NCBI GenBank assembly: GCA_944389935.1
Contig: CALXOE010000008.1
Span: 20,371 to 84,370 of the forward strand
Length of the DNA stretch: 64,000 nt
Origin: an uncultured Victivallis sp.
GTDB taxonomy: Bacteria > Verrucomicrobiota > Lentisphaeria > Victivallales > Victivallaceae
Reading direction: 5' to 3'
A program made the position numbers and the translations under genes. The stretch's first letter is position 1. Every line of letters starts with the position of its first letter. The notes below the pieces were generated by a model that had not been told where the DNA came from, searched no databases, and saw only the letters and a list, made by a program, of their open reading frames with translations. Shown piece after piece: positions 8,092 through 16,613 of the stretch.

Positions 8092-8937
8092 ATGAATACG
8101 ATCATTCTGGCAATCATCCTGATGGCGGGAACGGGTCTTGTTCTCGGCGTCGTCATCGGTATTTTCGCGAAACTTTTCCGGGTGGAGAGCGATCCGCGGG
8201 TCGATCTTGTGACCGAGCTGCTGCCCGGCGCAAACTGCGGCGGCTGCGGCACGGCGGGCTGTTCGGACTTCGCCAAGGCTGTGGTTTCCGGTCAGCTGCC
8301 CCCGTCGAAGTGCCCGGTTTCCTCGAGCGAGCAGGTCAGCGCGATTGCGCGGGCGCTCGGAATCGAGGCGGGCGAATCGTTTAAACAGAAAGCGGTGGTG
8401 CTCTGCGGCGGCGACCGCGAACAGACCATGCGTCTTGCCAGTTACAACGGCGTGGCCGACTGTGTGTCGGCGTCGCTGGTGGCGGGCGGTCCGAAAGGGT
8501 GTTCCTACGGCTGCCTCGGCATGGGATCCTGCGCCCGGAAGTGCCCGTTCGGCGCGATTGAGATGATCAACGGTCTCGCGGTGATTCACAGGGAACTCTG
8601 CGTCGGTTGCGGTACCTGCGTGGCGGTCTGCCCGCGCAACGTGATCAAACTCGTTCCCGCCGATGCCGAAGTTCATGTCTACTGCAACTCCCCGTTGAAG
8701 GCTCCGGCCAAGCGGCAGGTCTGCAAAGTCGCCTGCATCGGCTGCCGCAAGTGCCAGAAAGCCGCCCCTGACAAATTCATCATCGAGGGGTTCAAGGCGA
8801 CGGTCAATTACGCCAATACCCCGCTGCCGACTCAGGAGGATGTGCAGGCTGCGGGTTGTCCGACCGGAGCGTTGCTCTCTGCCGAAGAGCATCTCCGCAT
8901 TGAAAAGCACGATCCGGAATGGAGCGCTGAGAAATGA
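8092..8937 (+). CDS. rnfB: Rnf complex iron-sulfur subunit B
   Basis: RnfB (281 residues) takes electrons from ferredoxin into the Rnf complex. It has an N-terminal membrane anchor, then a four-Cys cluster site (CGGCGTAGC followed by a later Cys) and two ferredoxin-type 4Fe-4S motifs, CLGMGSCARKCP and CVGCGTCVAVCP. A third CxxCxxC-like site, CIGCRKC, with a distal GCP near the C-terminus suggests a further cluster. It starts 19 bases after rnfA and its stop overlaps the rnfC start by four bases. Confidence 0.94.
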   Translation: MNTIILAIILMAGTGLVLGVVIGIFAKLFRVESDPRVDLVTELLPGANCGGCGTAGCSDFAKAVVSGQLPPSKCPVSSSEQVSAIARALGIEAGESFKQKAVVLCGGDREQTMRLASYNGVADCVSASLVAGGPKGCSYGCLGMGSCARKCPFGAIEMINGLAVIHRELCVGCGTCVAVCPRNVIKLVPADAEVHVYCNSPLKAPAKRQVCKVACIGCRKCQKAAPDKFIIEGFKATVNYANTPLPTQEDVQAAGCPTGALLSAEEHLRIEKHDPEWSAEK

Positions 8938-10262
8938 GCAAGAGTTCCCGCAATGTCATGGGGTTCGATGGGGGAATTCATCCCTCCACCGACGGAAAGA
9001 GTCTGAGTTCGGGCAGCGCGGTGCGGCAGGCGCCGTTGCTCGACCGTTATACCGTGGTCATCTCCGAAAGCGTCGGCAAACCGCCGAAGCCGGTTGTGAA
9101 AGCCGGGGATGAGGTGAAGAAATACCAGCTGATCGCCGCTGCGGACGGGTTCGTCTCCGCGAATCTCCACTCTCCGACCAGCGGTAAAGTGGTCGGCATC
9201 GTCGACGTGCCCGGTGCGATGGGTACTCCGGTTCCGGCGATCCAGATCGAATCGGACGGAAAAGACGAACCGTGTGAACCGATGCCCGCGCTTGAATGGC
9301 GTACTGCGCCGGTTTCGGATCTGCTCAAGCGGATCTCCGACGCCGGTATCGTCGGCATGGGCGGTGCGGCGTTCCCGACGCATGTGAAACTCTCTCCTCC
9401 GCCGGAGAAAGAGGTCGATACGCTGATTCTGAACGGTGCCGAGTGCGAACCGTACCTGACCGCCGACCATCGTCTGATGCTCGAACAGCCCGGGAAAGTT
9501 CTGGAGGGAGCTGCCATTGCCGCGCGGATTCTCGGAGTGAAGAACATCTTCCTCGGGGTGGAGATCAACAAGCTCGATGCGATCGAGGCGCTGAACAAAC
9601 ATGCCGCCGAATTCGGCGTCACTGTGGTGGGATTGAAAGTTCAGTATCCGCAGGGGTCTGAAAAACAGCTCATCATGGCGATCACGGGGCGCGAGGTTCC
9701 GACCGGCGGGCTTCCGATGGATGCGCACTGCGTGGTGCAGAATGTCGGTACTGCGGCGGCCGTTGCCGATGCGGTGATTCGCGGCATTCCGCTCGTGGAG
9801 CGCATCACGACCGTCACCGGCGAAGTTGTGAAGAATCCCGGCAACTGGATGCTGAAGCTGGGCACTCCGGTCATCAAGGCGATCGAATTCGCCGGTGGCG
9901 TGACGGAGGAGCCGGGTAAACTCATCATGGGTGGTCCGATGATGGGTTTTGCGCAACGGAGTTTCGATGTGACGATCTGCAAGAACAGTTCGGGCGTGCT
10001 GCTGCTGCCGGTCTCCGAGAGTGTCGCCTACGGTTCGACCAGCTGCATCCGCTGCGGACGGTGTGTTCAGGGCTGTCCGATGAATCTGCTGCCGTGTCTG
10101 CTCGGGAACGTGATTGAATCGGAACGGTTTGATCTCGCGGCTCAGAATCACGTCATGGACTGCCTGGAATGCGGCTCCTGCGCGTATGTCTGTCCGGCTC
10201 ATCGTCCTCTGGTGCAGCATATGCGCCGCGCGAAAGCCGAAATCCGCAAACGCAAGAAATAA
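8934..10262 (+). CDS. rnfC: Rnf complex subunit C (NADH-binding, FMN and 4Fe-4S)
   Basis: RnfC (442 residues) is the peripheral subunit that passes electrons to NAD+. The early part has the HPSTDGKS motif of the family. It is followed by the NADH/FMN-binding Complex1_51K-like core with GMGGAAFPTHVKL and NGAECEPYLTADHRLM. Near the end are two 4Fe-4S motifs, CIRCGRCVQGCP and CLECGSCAYVCP. The protein stops soon after the second cluster, so it is a short form without the Ala/Lys-rich tail of the E. coli homologue. It overlaps rnfB by four bases. Confidence 0.95.
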   Translation: MSKSSRNVMGFDGGIHPSTDGKSLSSGSAVRQAPLLDRYTVVISESVGKPPKPVVKAGDEVKKYQLIAAADGFVSANLHSPTSGKVVGIVDVPGAMGTPVPAIQIESDGKDEPCEPMPALEWRTAPVSDLLKRISDAGIVGMGGAAFPTHVKLSPPPEKEVDTLILNGAECEPYLTADHRLMLEQPGKVLEGAAIAARILGVKNIFLGVEINKLDAIEALNKHAAEFGVTVVGLKVQYPQGSEKQLIMAITGREVPTGGLPMDAHCVVQNVGTAAAVADAVIRGIPLVERITTVTGEVVKNPGNWMLKLGTPVIKAIEFAGGVTEEPGKLIMGGPMMGFAQRSFDVTICKNSSGVLLLPVSESVAYGSTSCIRCGRCVQGCPMNLLPCLLGNVIESERFDLAAQNHVMDCLECGSCAYVCPAHRPLVQHMRRAKAEIRKRKK

Positions 10263-10286
10263 CACTTTCGGGATCGAATCGTAATC

Positions 10287-11423
10287 ATGTCTGAAGAAAT
10301 CAAAAACGAAATCAAACTTCCGACCGGCGACAAGCTGGTTCTGAGTTCATCGCCCCACATCAAGGATTCCGACAGTGTGCGGCGGATCATGTACAAAGTT
10401 CTTCTCGCCCTGCTGCCGGCATGTGCGGCGGGTGTCTACTTCTTCGGCTGGCGCGCGGCGTTGGTGATGGTTCTCACGATGGCGTTCTGCGTCGGTGCCG
10501 AGGCGCTCTGGTGCTGGCTGGCGAAAAAACCGGTCGTCGGGACGATCTCCGATGGAAGCGCAGCGGTGACGGGTCTGCTGCTGGCATTGAATCTGCCGCC
10601 GAACATCCCGTTCTGGGTCTGCCTGATCGGTGCGTTTCTCGCGATCTGGCTGGCGAAGCAGGTGTTCGGCGGAATCGGCAACAATCCGTTCAACCCGGCG
10701 CTGGTGGCGCGGGTCGGGCTGCTGATTGCGTTGCCGGCGCTCATGACCTGGTGGAGTCCGGCCCGCGGAATGAGTCCGACGGCGCCGGATGCCGAACTCT
10801 GGTATTCGCCGTCGACCATTCGGGCGGCGAAGTCGGTCGACGCGGAGAGCCATGCGACGCCGCTGGATTCCATCAGTTGCGCGACGCCGCTCGGCGTGGT
10901 CGGTACCACGAAGAAGATCATGGGGAAATCGATTGAGGCGCAGGAGAATTTCGCCGCGGTCGCGAGCAACGAGCAGATGGTTCGATACTTCCTCGGGTGC
11001 AAGGCGGGCTGTATCGGTGAGACGAGTGTTCTGGCGCTGCTGATCGGCGGGGTGATTCTCGTGCTTTTCAAGCTCATCAACTGGCGGGTTCCGGTGGTAT
11101 TTGTCGGCACGGTTGCCGTGTTCACCGGGATCGTCAACTACTTCTGCCCGGGGGTGACGCCGCCGCCGCTCTTCCACATTCTGACGGGCGGGCTCATGCT
11201 CGGGGCGATATTTATGGCGACGGACATGGTGACCAGTCCGATCACATCGACAGGTTGCATCGTTTTCGCGTTCGGCTGCGGTGTGATTACGACGGTGATC
11301 CGCATCTGGGGGAACTATCCGGAGGGGGTCAGTTTCTCGATTCTGTTCATGAATGCGCTTGTGCCGCTCATCGACCGCTTCTGCACGGTGCGGCCGTTCG
11401 GTTATGTGGCGAAACGGGGGTAA
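10287..11423 (+). CDS. rnfD: Rnf complex membrane subunit D
   Basis: RnfD (378 residues, many membrane helices) is homologous to NqrB and carries a covalently bound FMN. The likely attachment threonine is T191 in ESHATPLD, in the long loop between helices. Nine residues later the sequence repeats as CATPLG (T200). GNNPFNPALVARV and the final VRPFGYV are conserved features. The N-terminus has about 33 soluble residues before the first helix. It lies 24 bases after rnfC and 6 before rnfG. Confidence 0.94.
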   Translation: MSEEIKNEIKLPTGDKLVLSSSPHIKDSDSVRRIMYKVLLALLPACAAGVYFFGWRAALVMVLTMAFCVGAEALWCWLAKKPVVGTISDGSAAVTGLLLALNLPPNIPFWVCLIGAFLAIWLAKQVFGGIGNNPFNPALVARVGLLIALPALMTWWSPARGMSPTAPDAELWYSPSTIRAAKSVDAESHATPLDSISCATPLGVVGTTKKIMGKSIEAQENFAAVASNEQMVRYFLGCKAGCIGETSVLALLIGGVILVLFKLINWRVPVVFVGTVAVFTGIVNYFCPGVTPPPLFHILTGGLMLGAIFMATDMVTSPITSTGCIVFAFGCGVITTVIRIWGNYPEGVSFSILFMNALVPLIDRFCTVRPFGYVAKRG

Positions 11424-11429
11424 GCGGAA

Positions 11430-12104
11430 ATGAATCTCAAGAATACGGAAAACTTCTTCGTTCTCGGTCTTTTTCTCGCGGTGCTCGGGCTGATCTCAGC
11501 GGTGCTGCTTGCGGTCTTCTCGGATATTGTGAGCGAGCCGATTGCTGCGGCGGAGCTGCGCACCACGAACGAGGCGCTCAGGCAGATTCTGCCGGCATTT
11601 GACAACCAGCCGTCGGAAAACAAACTTATGCTCCGGCAGGGTGATATGGAGATCACGTTCATGGGTGCGGTGAAAGACGGCAAGCTCATCGCTGTGGCGG
11701 CGAGCGGCGCCTGCAAGGGATACGCCGCTCCGGTGCAGGGGTTGATCGGATTTGACCTCGACGGCAAGATCCGGGCGGTGCTGATTACGAAGCAGAATGA
11801 AACCCCCGGACTCGGAGCGAATGTCTGTCAGCGCCAGTTCAAAAAGACGATCTTCAATCTGTTCGAGAAGCGTCCAGAGGGAATTGCCCCGAACTCGTTC
11901 CTCGATCAATTCAACGGCAAGAGCGCAGTGAAAGGGAAAAACTGGAAAGTCCGGAAAGATGGCGGACGGATTGACTACGTTTCCGGTGCGACGGTCACAA
12001 GCCGGGCGATCACGGAACTGGCCGATTCGGTTGCGCAGTGCTTTCTCGCGAACCGGGCGGAAATCATCGCAAAACTTTCTCCGGCGGGAGGGAATGAAAA
12101 ATGA
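11430..12104 (+). CDS. rnfG: Rnf complex FMN subunit G
   Basis: RnfG (224 residues) is anchored by one N-terminal membrane helix (about 9-31) with the rest outside the cytoplasm. It contains an FMN-binding domain. The covalent FMN site is the motif SGATVT at 185-190, with the last Thr expected to carry the phosphoester-bound FMN. NETPGLGAN at about 123-131 is also conserved. The stop overlaps the rnfE start by four bases. Confidence 0.94.
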   Translation: MNLKNTENFFVLGLFLAVLGLISAVLLAVFSDIVSEPIAAAELRTTNEALRQILPAFDNQPSENKLMLRQGDMEITFMGAVKDGKLIAVAASGACKGYAAPVQGLIGFDLDGKIRAVLITKQNETPGLGANVCQRQFKKTIFNLFEKRPEGIAPNSFLDQFNGKSAVKGKNWKVRKDGGRIDYVSGATVTSRAITELADSVAQCFLANRAEIIAKLSPAGGNEK

Positions 12105-12787
12105 GTATGCTGTCTGATTTCACCAAGGGAATCTGGAAAGAGAACCCCGTGCTCGTGCTTCTGCTCGGAACCTGTCCGACGCTGGCGGTCACGAGCAGTG
12201 CGACGAACGGCCTCGGCATGGGGCTTGCGACGACGGGTGTGCTGTTCGGCAGCAACCTTGTGATCTCGCTGATCGCGGGAATCGTGCCGAAGAAAGTGCG
12301 TATCCCGGTTTACATCGTGGTGATCGCGACATTTGTGACGATCGTCGATCTGCTGATGAAAGCGTATGCGCCGCCCGCGCTTTACGCCGCGCTCGGCATT
12401 TTCATCCCGCTCATCGTTGTGAACTGCATCGTGCTCGGCCGCGCGGAGGCATTCGCGTCGAAGAACGGTCCGGTCCGCTCGATGCTCGACGGTGTCGGCA
12501 TGGGGCTCGGCTTTACGCTGACGCTGACGATGCTCGGCGTGCTGCGTGAGTTTCTGAGCACCGGGGCGGTGTTCGAGACGAAAATCATCACGGCGTGGAC
12601 GACCGACTTCCTGCTGCCGTCGGCGGCGCCCGGCGCGTTCATTCTGGTCGGTTCCATCCTGGCTCTCAAGAACTATTCGAACTACCGGAAAGCGGTCAAG
12701 GCAGGGAAACTTTACGTCCCGCCGAAAGGGCTCGACTGCCGCCACTGCAATATCTGCTCCGCGCACCTCGAAGAGGACGAAAAGTAA
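12101..12787 (+). CDS. rnfE: Rnf complex membrane subunit E
   Basis: RnfE (228 residues) is the partner of RnfA, with the same six-helix fold in opposite orientation. KENPVLVLLLGTCPTLAVT at the start and IVVNCIVLGRAEAFA in the middle carry the paired conserved cysteines. After the last helix there is a tail of about 35 residues ending in a CRHCNIC cluster and acidic residues. I do not recall that tail from the best-studied RnfE proteins. It is the last gene of the operon; a terminator follows at once. Confidence 0.94.
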   Translation: MSMLSDFTKGIWKENPVLVLLLGTCPTLAVTSSATNGLGMGLATTGVLFGSNLVISLIAGIVPKKVRIPVYIVVIATFVTIVDLLMKAYAPPALYAALGIFIPLIVVNCIVLGRAEAFASKNGPVRSMLDGVGMGLGFTLTLTMLGVLREFLSTGAVFETKIITAWTTDFLLPSAAPGAFILVGSILALKNYSNYRKAVKAGKLYVPPKGLDCRHCNICSAHLEEDEK

Positions 12788-12795
12788 AAGGGATG

Positions 12796-12843
12796 GCGAA
12801 ACAGCGGACCGGGGAAGAGCAGTTTCCGCGGTTCGCTTTTTTT
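12796..12843 (+). terminator. Terminator of the rnf operon
   Basis: GCGAA (12796-12800) and a following GCGGA pair with TTTCCGC and TTCGC (to 12836) in a bulged stem. Seven T residues follow at 12837-12843. It lies just after rnfE and before pdxB. Confidence 0.75.
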
Positions 12844-12863
12844 GTTGAATCGGGAGGTTCGGA

Positions 12864-13967
12864 ATGAAGATTGTTGCCGATGACAGGATTCCGTTTCTGA
12901 GAGGGGTGCTCGAGCCGTATGCCGAGGTGGTCTATCTGCCGGGCGGGGCGATTGCGCCCGGTGATCTGCGCGATGCGGATGCGCTCATCACCCGCACCCG
13001 TACGCGCTGCAACGAGCAGCTGCTCGCGGGGTCGCGTGTACGGTTTATCGCGACCGCGACGATCGGCTTCGATCATATTGACACGGACTATCTCGAACGT
13101 GCCGGAATCGCCTGGACGAGCGCGCCGGGCTGCAACGCCGCAAGTGTGGCGCAGTACATCAGCAGCGCTCTGGTTTCATCGGGCGGCGATCTGCATGGAA
13201 AGACGCTCGGTGTCGTCGGCGTCGGCAATGTCGGATCGAAAGTCGCCGCTCTCGGTGAGATGCTCGGCATGCGCGTGCTGCGGAACGATCCGCCGCGGGC
13301 TGAACGGGAGGGAGCGGACGGTTTCACGGAACTTCCTGAACTGCTGTCGGAATCGGATTTCGTCACGCTCCATACGCCGTTGACGCGGGACGGAGCGCAT
13401 CCGACGTTTCACCTCTGCAATGCGGCGTTTCTCGCCGGAATGAAGCGGAATGCGCAACTCTTCAACAGCGGGCGTGGTGAAGTCGTCGATTCCGCCGCGC
13501 TGAAAACAGCGCTGAAAACCGGGCGAATTGCGGGTGCGGTGCTCGACGTCTGGGAGAATGAACCCGGGATCGACCGCGAACTGTTGAATCGCGTACGAAT
13601 CGGCACGCCGCACATCGCCGGATATTCGACCGACGGCAAGGCGAACGGAACGGCGATGTCGGTCCGGGCAATCGCAAACTTTTTCGGAATCGCGGAACTT
13701 CGGAACTGGCATCCGGCCCGGTTGCCGGAACCGGAGCAGCCGGTGGTCGTGCTTGACCCGGAAGATTCCGCCATGCGGCAGATCGTCCGGGCTCTGCTGC
13801 ACACCTATGAGATCGGTTTTGATGACCGGAATCTGCGCAACGATCCGGCCGGATTTGAGACCCAGCGCGGTCGTTACCGGGTGCGTCGGGAGTTCCCCGC
13901 GTTCACGGTGCGCAATGCGTCGCCGGAAGCGCGGGCGATACTCGAGAAGCTCGGATTCAACTTTTGA
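12864..13967 (+). CDS. pdxB: 4-phosphoerythronate dehydrogenase
   Basis: PdxB oxidises 4-phosphoerythronate in the DXP-dependent pathway to pyridoxal phosphate. The 367-residue protein is a D-2-hydroxyacid dehydrogenase with the nucleotide-binding glycine motif GVVGVGNVGS near residue 118. The first part opens MKIVADDRIPF and includes CNAASVAQY. The family-specific stretches RNAQLFNSGRGEVVD and GTPHIAGYSTDGKANGT are present. The extra C-terminal domain separates PdxB from SerA-type enzymes. A GGGAGG ribosome binding site precedes the ATG. Its end overlaps the end of the convergent nnrED gene by 11 bases. Confidence 0.9.
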   Translation: MKIVADDRIPFLRGVLEPYAEVVYLPGGAIAPGDLRDADALITRTRTRCNEQLLAGSRVRFIATATIGFDHIDTDYLERAGIAWTSAPGCNAASVAQYISSALVSSGGDLHGKTLGVVGVGNVGSKVAALGEMLGMRVLRNDPPRAEREGADGFTELPELLSESDFVTLHTPLTRDGAHPTFHLCNAAFLAGMKRNAQLFNSGRGEVVDSAALKTALKTGRIAGAVLDVWENEPGIDRELLNRVRIGTPHIAGYSTDGKANGTAMSVRAIANFFGIAELRNWHPARLPEPEQPVVVLDPEDSAMRQIVRALLHTYEIGFDDRNLRNDPAGFETQRGRYRVRREFPAFTVRNASPEARAILEKLGFNF

Positions 13968-15456
13968 ACGAACGGACCATGGCGGCGGCGCGGGCCGCGA
14001 GTTCCGGCAGGTCGTCCGCGATGAGTCCGGGCGCGCCGAGTTCCCCGGCCAGCCCGTGCAGAAAGACGCCGAGCTGCGCCATCTCGAACGGTCGCTCCGG
14101 GTTTCTCGCGAGCAGCGCGCCGATGATGCCGCCGAGCACGTCGCCCGATCCCGCCGTCGCGAGCGCCGGACAGCCGGAGGAGTTCAAACTGTACCGTCCG
14201 TCCGGTGCGGCGACCACGGTGTGCGGCCCTTTCAGAACCGTGACCGCACCGAGTTCCGCCGCAAGCGCGAGCGCAAACTGCGTGCGCTCCTCGAAGTATG
14301 GAATGGCGAAAGCGTCGGCGAGCCGTCTCGCTTCGCCCGGATGCGGCGTGATGACGAGTCTGTCGCGTCTGACCCACCGTTGGGGTTCCCGGGCGGCAGT
14401 GTTCAACGCATCCGCGTCGAGCAGCAGCGGGCCGGGAAATCGCAGAAGTTCCGAGAGCACTTCCCCGGTCTCTTTGCCCATTCCCCAGCCGGAACCGGCC
14501 GCGACGGCATCGGATTGAGCCATCATCGCAGCGAGTTCAGGAAGCGATTTCCGGTCGAAACACCCCTCCGCACTGCGGACCACCCGTACGATCAGTGCGC
14601 CCGGCAACGCCGCGAACGGGCGCGCGGGCACGGCCAGCCGGACGATCCCGGCTCCGGCCCGCAATGCTGCATGGGCGGAAAGCGCGGCGGCTCCGCTGTA
14701 ATCGATCGACCCAGCCGCGATCAGCAGTCGACCGCGCTGATTTTTGTAGGTATCGAAAGCGGGAGGATTCAGCAGTTTCTCCGCATCGGCGGCGAAAAAC
14801 GCCTCTTCGGCGTCTCCGCTCGGCGAGTCCGGGTCGGCGAGGCCGATATCCACGAGTCGCAGCCGTCCGGAAGCCGCCGGCCCGTCCCCGTGAAAGTGGC
14901 CGCGTTTGGGAAAGCCGAATGTGATGGTCAATTCCGCCCGGATCGCGAGCCCGGAATCGGCAGTTCCCGTGTTGCCGTTGATTCCCGAGGGGAGGTCGAT
15001 TGCCACAATCGGGCATCCGGAGCTGTTCGCCGCGGCGATCCAGTTGCGGAACTGCGGGCGGAGTTCTCCGGCGAACCCGGTTCCGAGCAGCCCGTCAACG
15101 ATGAGGTCGCCGCGGTGAAAATCCGCAGCGGAAAGGGTGTCGCGCACCTCCACCGGAATCATCTCAGGCAGATCGCCCGCCGCTTTGGCCGCTTCTCCGC
15201 GCAGCATCTCGAGCGGCCCGGTCGCGTAGATAACGGCGGGGATTCCGAGCAGAGGAGCTGCCACCAGGGCGTCCCCGCCGTTGTTGCCGCGCCCGGCGAG
15301 GATGACCGCCCGGCGGAACGCTTTGCCCTGCGCAAAGCGACGGATCTCTTCTGCAGCGCCCTCTCCGGCGCGCCGCATGAGGGTGTAACCGGAAACACCG
15401 GAGTCGATGGCGCGGCGTTCCAGATTTCGCATGGTTTCGATTGAAATGATCTTCAT
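13957..15456 (-). CDS. nnrED: Bifunctional NAD(P)HX epimerase / ADP- or ATP-dependent NAD(P)HX dehydratase
   Basis: This two-domain repair enzyme restores hydrated NAD(P)H. The N-terminal epimerase domain (about 1-215) contains GRGNNGGDALV. The C-terminal kinase-like dehydratase domain (about 225-499) contains GSGWGMG, ITPHPGEARRL, LKGPHTVV and AGSGDVLGG. The open frame continues far upstream, but the true start is the ATG at 15456. GGGAG lies eight bases before it, and the protein then opens MKIISIETMRNLERRAIDSG, normal for the family. That GGGAG is itself the 3' arm of the lspA terminator hairpin. The gene overlaps pdxB convergently. Confidence 0.92.
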   Translation of the reverse strand: MKIISIETMRNLERRAIDSGVSGYTLMRRAGEGAAEEIRRFAQGKAFRRAVILAGRGNNGGDALVAAPLLGIPAVIYATGPLEMLRGEAAKAAGDLPEMIPVEVRDTLSAADFHRGDLIVDGLLGTGFAGELRPQFRNWIAAANSSGCPIVAIDLPSGINGNTGTADSGLAIRAELTITFGFPKRGHFHGDGPAASGRLRLVDIGLADPDSPSGDAEEAFFAADAEKLLNPPAFDTYKNQRGRLLIAAGSIDYSGAAALSAHAALRAGAGIVRLAVPARPFAALPGALIVRVVRSAEGCFDRKSLPELAAMMAQSDAVAAGSGWGMGKETGEVLSELLRFPGPLLLDADALNTAAREPQRWVRRDRLVITPHPGEARRLADAFAIPYFEERTQFALALAAELGAVTVLKGPHTVVAAPDGRYSLNSSGCPALATAGSGDVLGGIIGALLARNPERPFEMAQLGVFLHGLAGELGAPGLIADDLPELAARAAAMVRSFKS

Positions 15457-15490
15457 AAAAAAAACTCCCGTTCGGATTGGAACGGGAGTT
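15457..15490 (-). terminator. Terminator after lspA that contains the nnrED ribosome binding site
   Basis: A perfect 11-bp inverted repeat, AACTCCCGTTC (15463-15473) and GAACGGGAGTT (15480-15490), has a 6-base loop. On the minus strand it is followed by an uninterrupted run of T (to 15457), and the nnrED ATG begins at the next base. GGGAG (15469-15465) in the distal arm is the only good ribosome binding site for nnrED. Confidence 0.8.
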
Positions 15491-15515
15491 ACAGTATCAT
15501 CATGGAGCAGGAAAA

Positions 15516-16064
15516 TCAAGTCTCCTGCGGGGAATCCTCTCCGGACTCTTTCTTCTTCGACGGTCGCAGCAGTGTCGAGAGAATGAACAGGGCGACGCCG
15601 ACACAGATGGCGATGTCCGCCACGTTGAACACCGGCCAGCGGAAGCGGTCGTACCAGTGGAAGTCGAGAAAATCCACAACCGCTCCGAGCCAGAGGCGGT
15701 CGATCGAGTTGCCCGCCACGCCGCTGAGTACGAGCAGCAGCGCGAAATAGCGTTCCGGATACCCCTCGGCCAGGCGGCGGAAGAAAAAAATCACCCCCGC
15801 CGCAACAACCAGCGCCACCAGCAGCAGAAACCAGCCGTGGCCGGAGAGAATACTCCACGCCGCTCCCTCGTTCCGGACGTAGGTCAGAGAGAAGAACGGC
15901 TGCCAGATCGGAAGACTCTCCCCGAGCTCGAATCGCCGCATGACGATGAACTTCGTCAGTTGATCGAGTACGAGCACAACGACGCCGAGCCCGGCGGCCC
16001 AGCCGAGTGTCCGGTACTCCCGCCGGCTTTTCGGCTCGAGCACTTCCGGTTTCCAGAAAGACAC
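15516..16064 (-). CDS. lspA: Lipoprotein signal peptidase (signal peptidase II)
   Basis: LspA is the aspartic protease that cuts the signal peptide from lipidated prolipoproteins at the inner membrane. The 182-residue protein has four hydrophobic helices and both catalytic motifs: GNSIDRLWLGAVVDFLDF and FNVADIAI, each with the expected Asp. Short charged tails flank the core at both ends. The gene follows the DksA-like gene by four bases and is followed by a strong terminator. Several lipoproteins in this window would be its substrates. Confidence 0.94.
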   Translation of the reverse strand: MSFWKPEVLEPKSRREYRTLGWAAGLGVVVLVLDQLTKFIVMRRFELGESLPIWQPFFSLTYVRNEGAAWSILSGHGWFLLLVALVVAAGVIFFFRRLAEGYPERYFALLLVLSGVAGNSIDRLWLGAVVDFLDFHWYDRFRWPVFNVADIAICVGVALFILSTLLRPSKKKESGEDSPQET

Positions 16065-16068
16065 GAAG

Positions 16069-16455
16069 TTACCTCATCTGCTCGTGTTTGGATTTGCATT
16101 TCACGCAGAATACCGCATAGGGACGGATCTTGAGTCGTCCTTCGGAGATCATCTCGCCGCACTCCTGACAGCGGCCGTACTCGCCGTCGGCGAGCCGCTG
16201 GAGCGCATCTTCGATGAGCTGCAGAACGTTGCTCTCCTCGGTCAGCATCCGCAGTTCCATCTCGTGACGGGAGTTGTCGCTGGAGACATCCGCCATATGA
16301 GTGGTAACGCCGCGCTTGTCGGCATTGCTGCAGTCGAGCGCGTCTTCCGCATGGTACTGCATCTGGTTGGTGACGATGTCCCGGGCGTGCATCAGGGCAT
16401 CATAGTATTCTTTTTCCTTGCCCTCGAAGACAAGATTGGTTTTCTTCTTCGCCAT
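16069..16455 (-). CDS. TraR/DksA-type zinc-finger protein
   Basis: This 128-residue protein ends in a C-x2-C-x17-C-x2-C zinc finger (CQECG ... CVKCK), characteristic of the DksA/TraR family. DksA binds the RNA polymerase secondary channel and alters promoter response. The coiled N-terminal half here contains acidic and hydrophobic heptad-like stretches (MLTEESNVLQLIEDALQRLADG) but no clear DxxDxA tip. A YteA/YocK-like member is therefore as likely as true DksA. It is the first gene before lspA and has a good promoter at 16533-16561. Confidence 0.85.
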   Translation of the reverse strand: MAKKKTNLVFEGKEKEYYDALMHARDIVTNQMQYHAEDALDCSNADKRGVTTHMADVSSDNSRHEMELRMLTEESNVLQLIEDALQRLADGEYGRCQECGEMISEGRLKIRPYAVFCVKCKSKHEQMR

Positions 16456-16532
16456 AGTTGAACCTCTATCTTCAATGGTTATTCTTGTCGTTCACCCAGT
16501 GCCGCGCCGTTTTTCTTCCGGCGTGGATAAAT

Positions 16533-16561
16533 AATATATATTGTTTCTGCACTTTTTTCAA
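16533..16561 (-). promoter_or_regulatory. Promoter of the DksA-like/lspA unit
   Basis: TTGAAA (16561-16556) and TATATT (16538-16533) are separated by 17 bases on the minus strand, about 78 bases before the DksA-like start codon. It matches the recurring promoter pattern of this window. Confidence 0.7.
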
Positions 16562-16613
16562 TACTGAAACAGGGCAAATTCGTTCCCGCGGAACAGTTTT
16601 CAGCAAAAAAACA

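Noticed and set aside
16585..16600. Palindrome GTTCCGCGGAAC after ychF as a terminator
   Set aside because: The stem is short and no T-run follows on either strand at the right distance.
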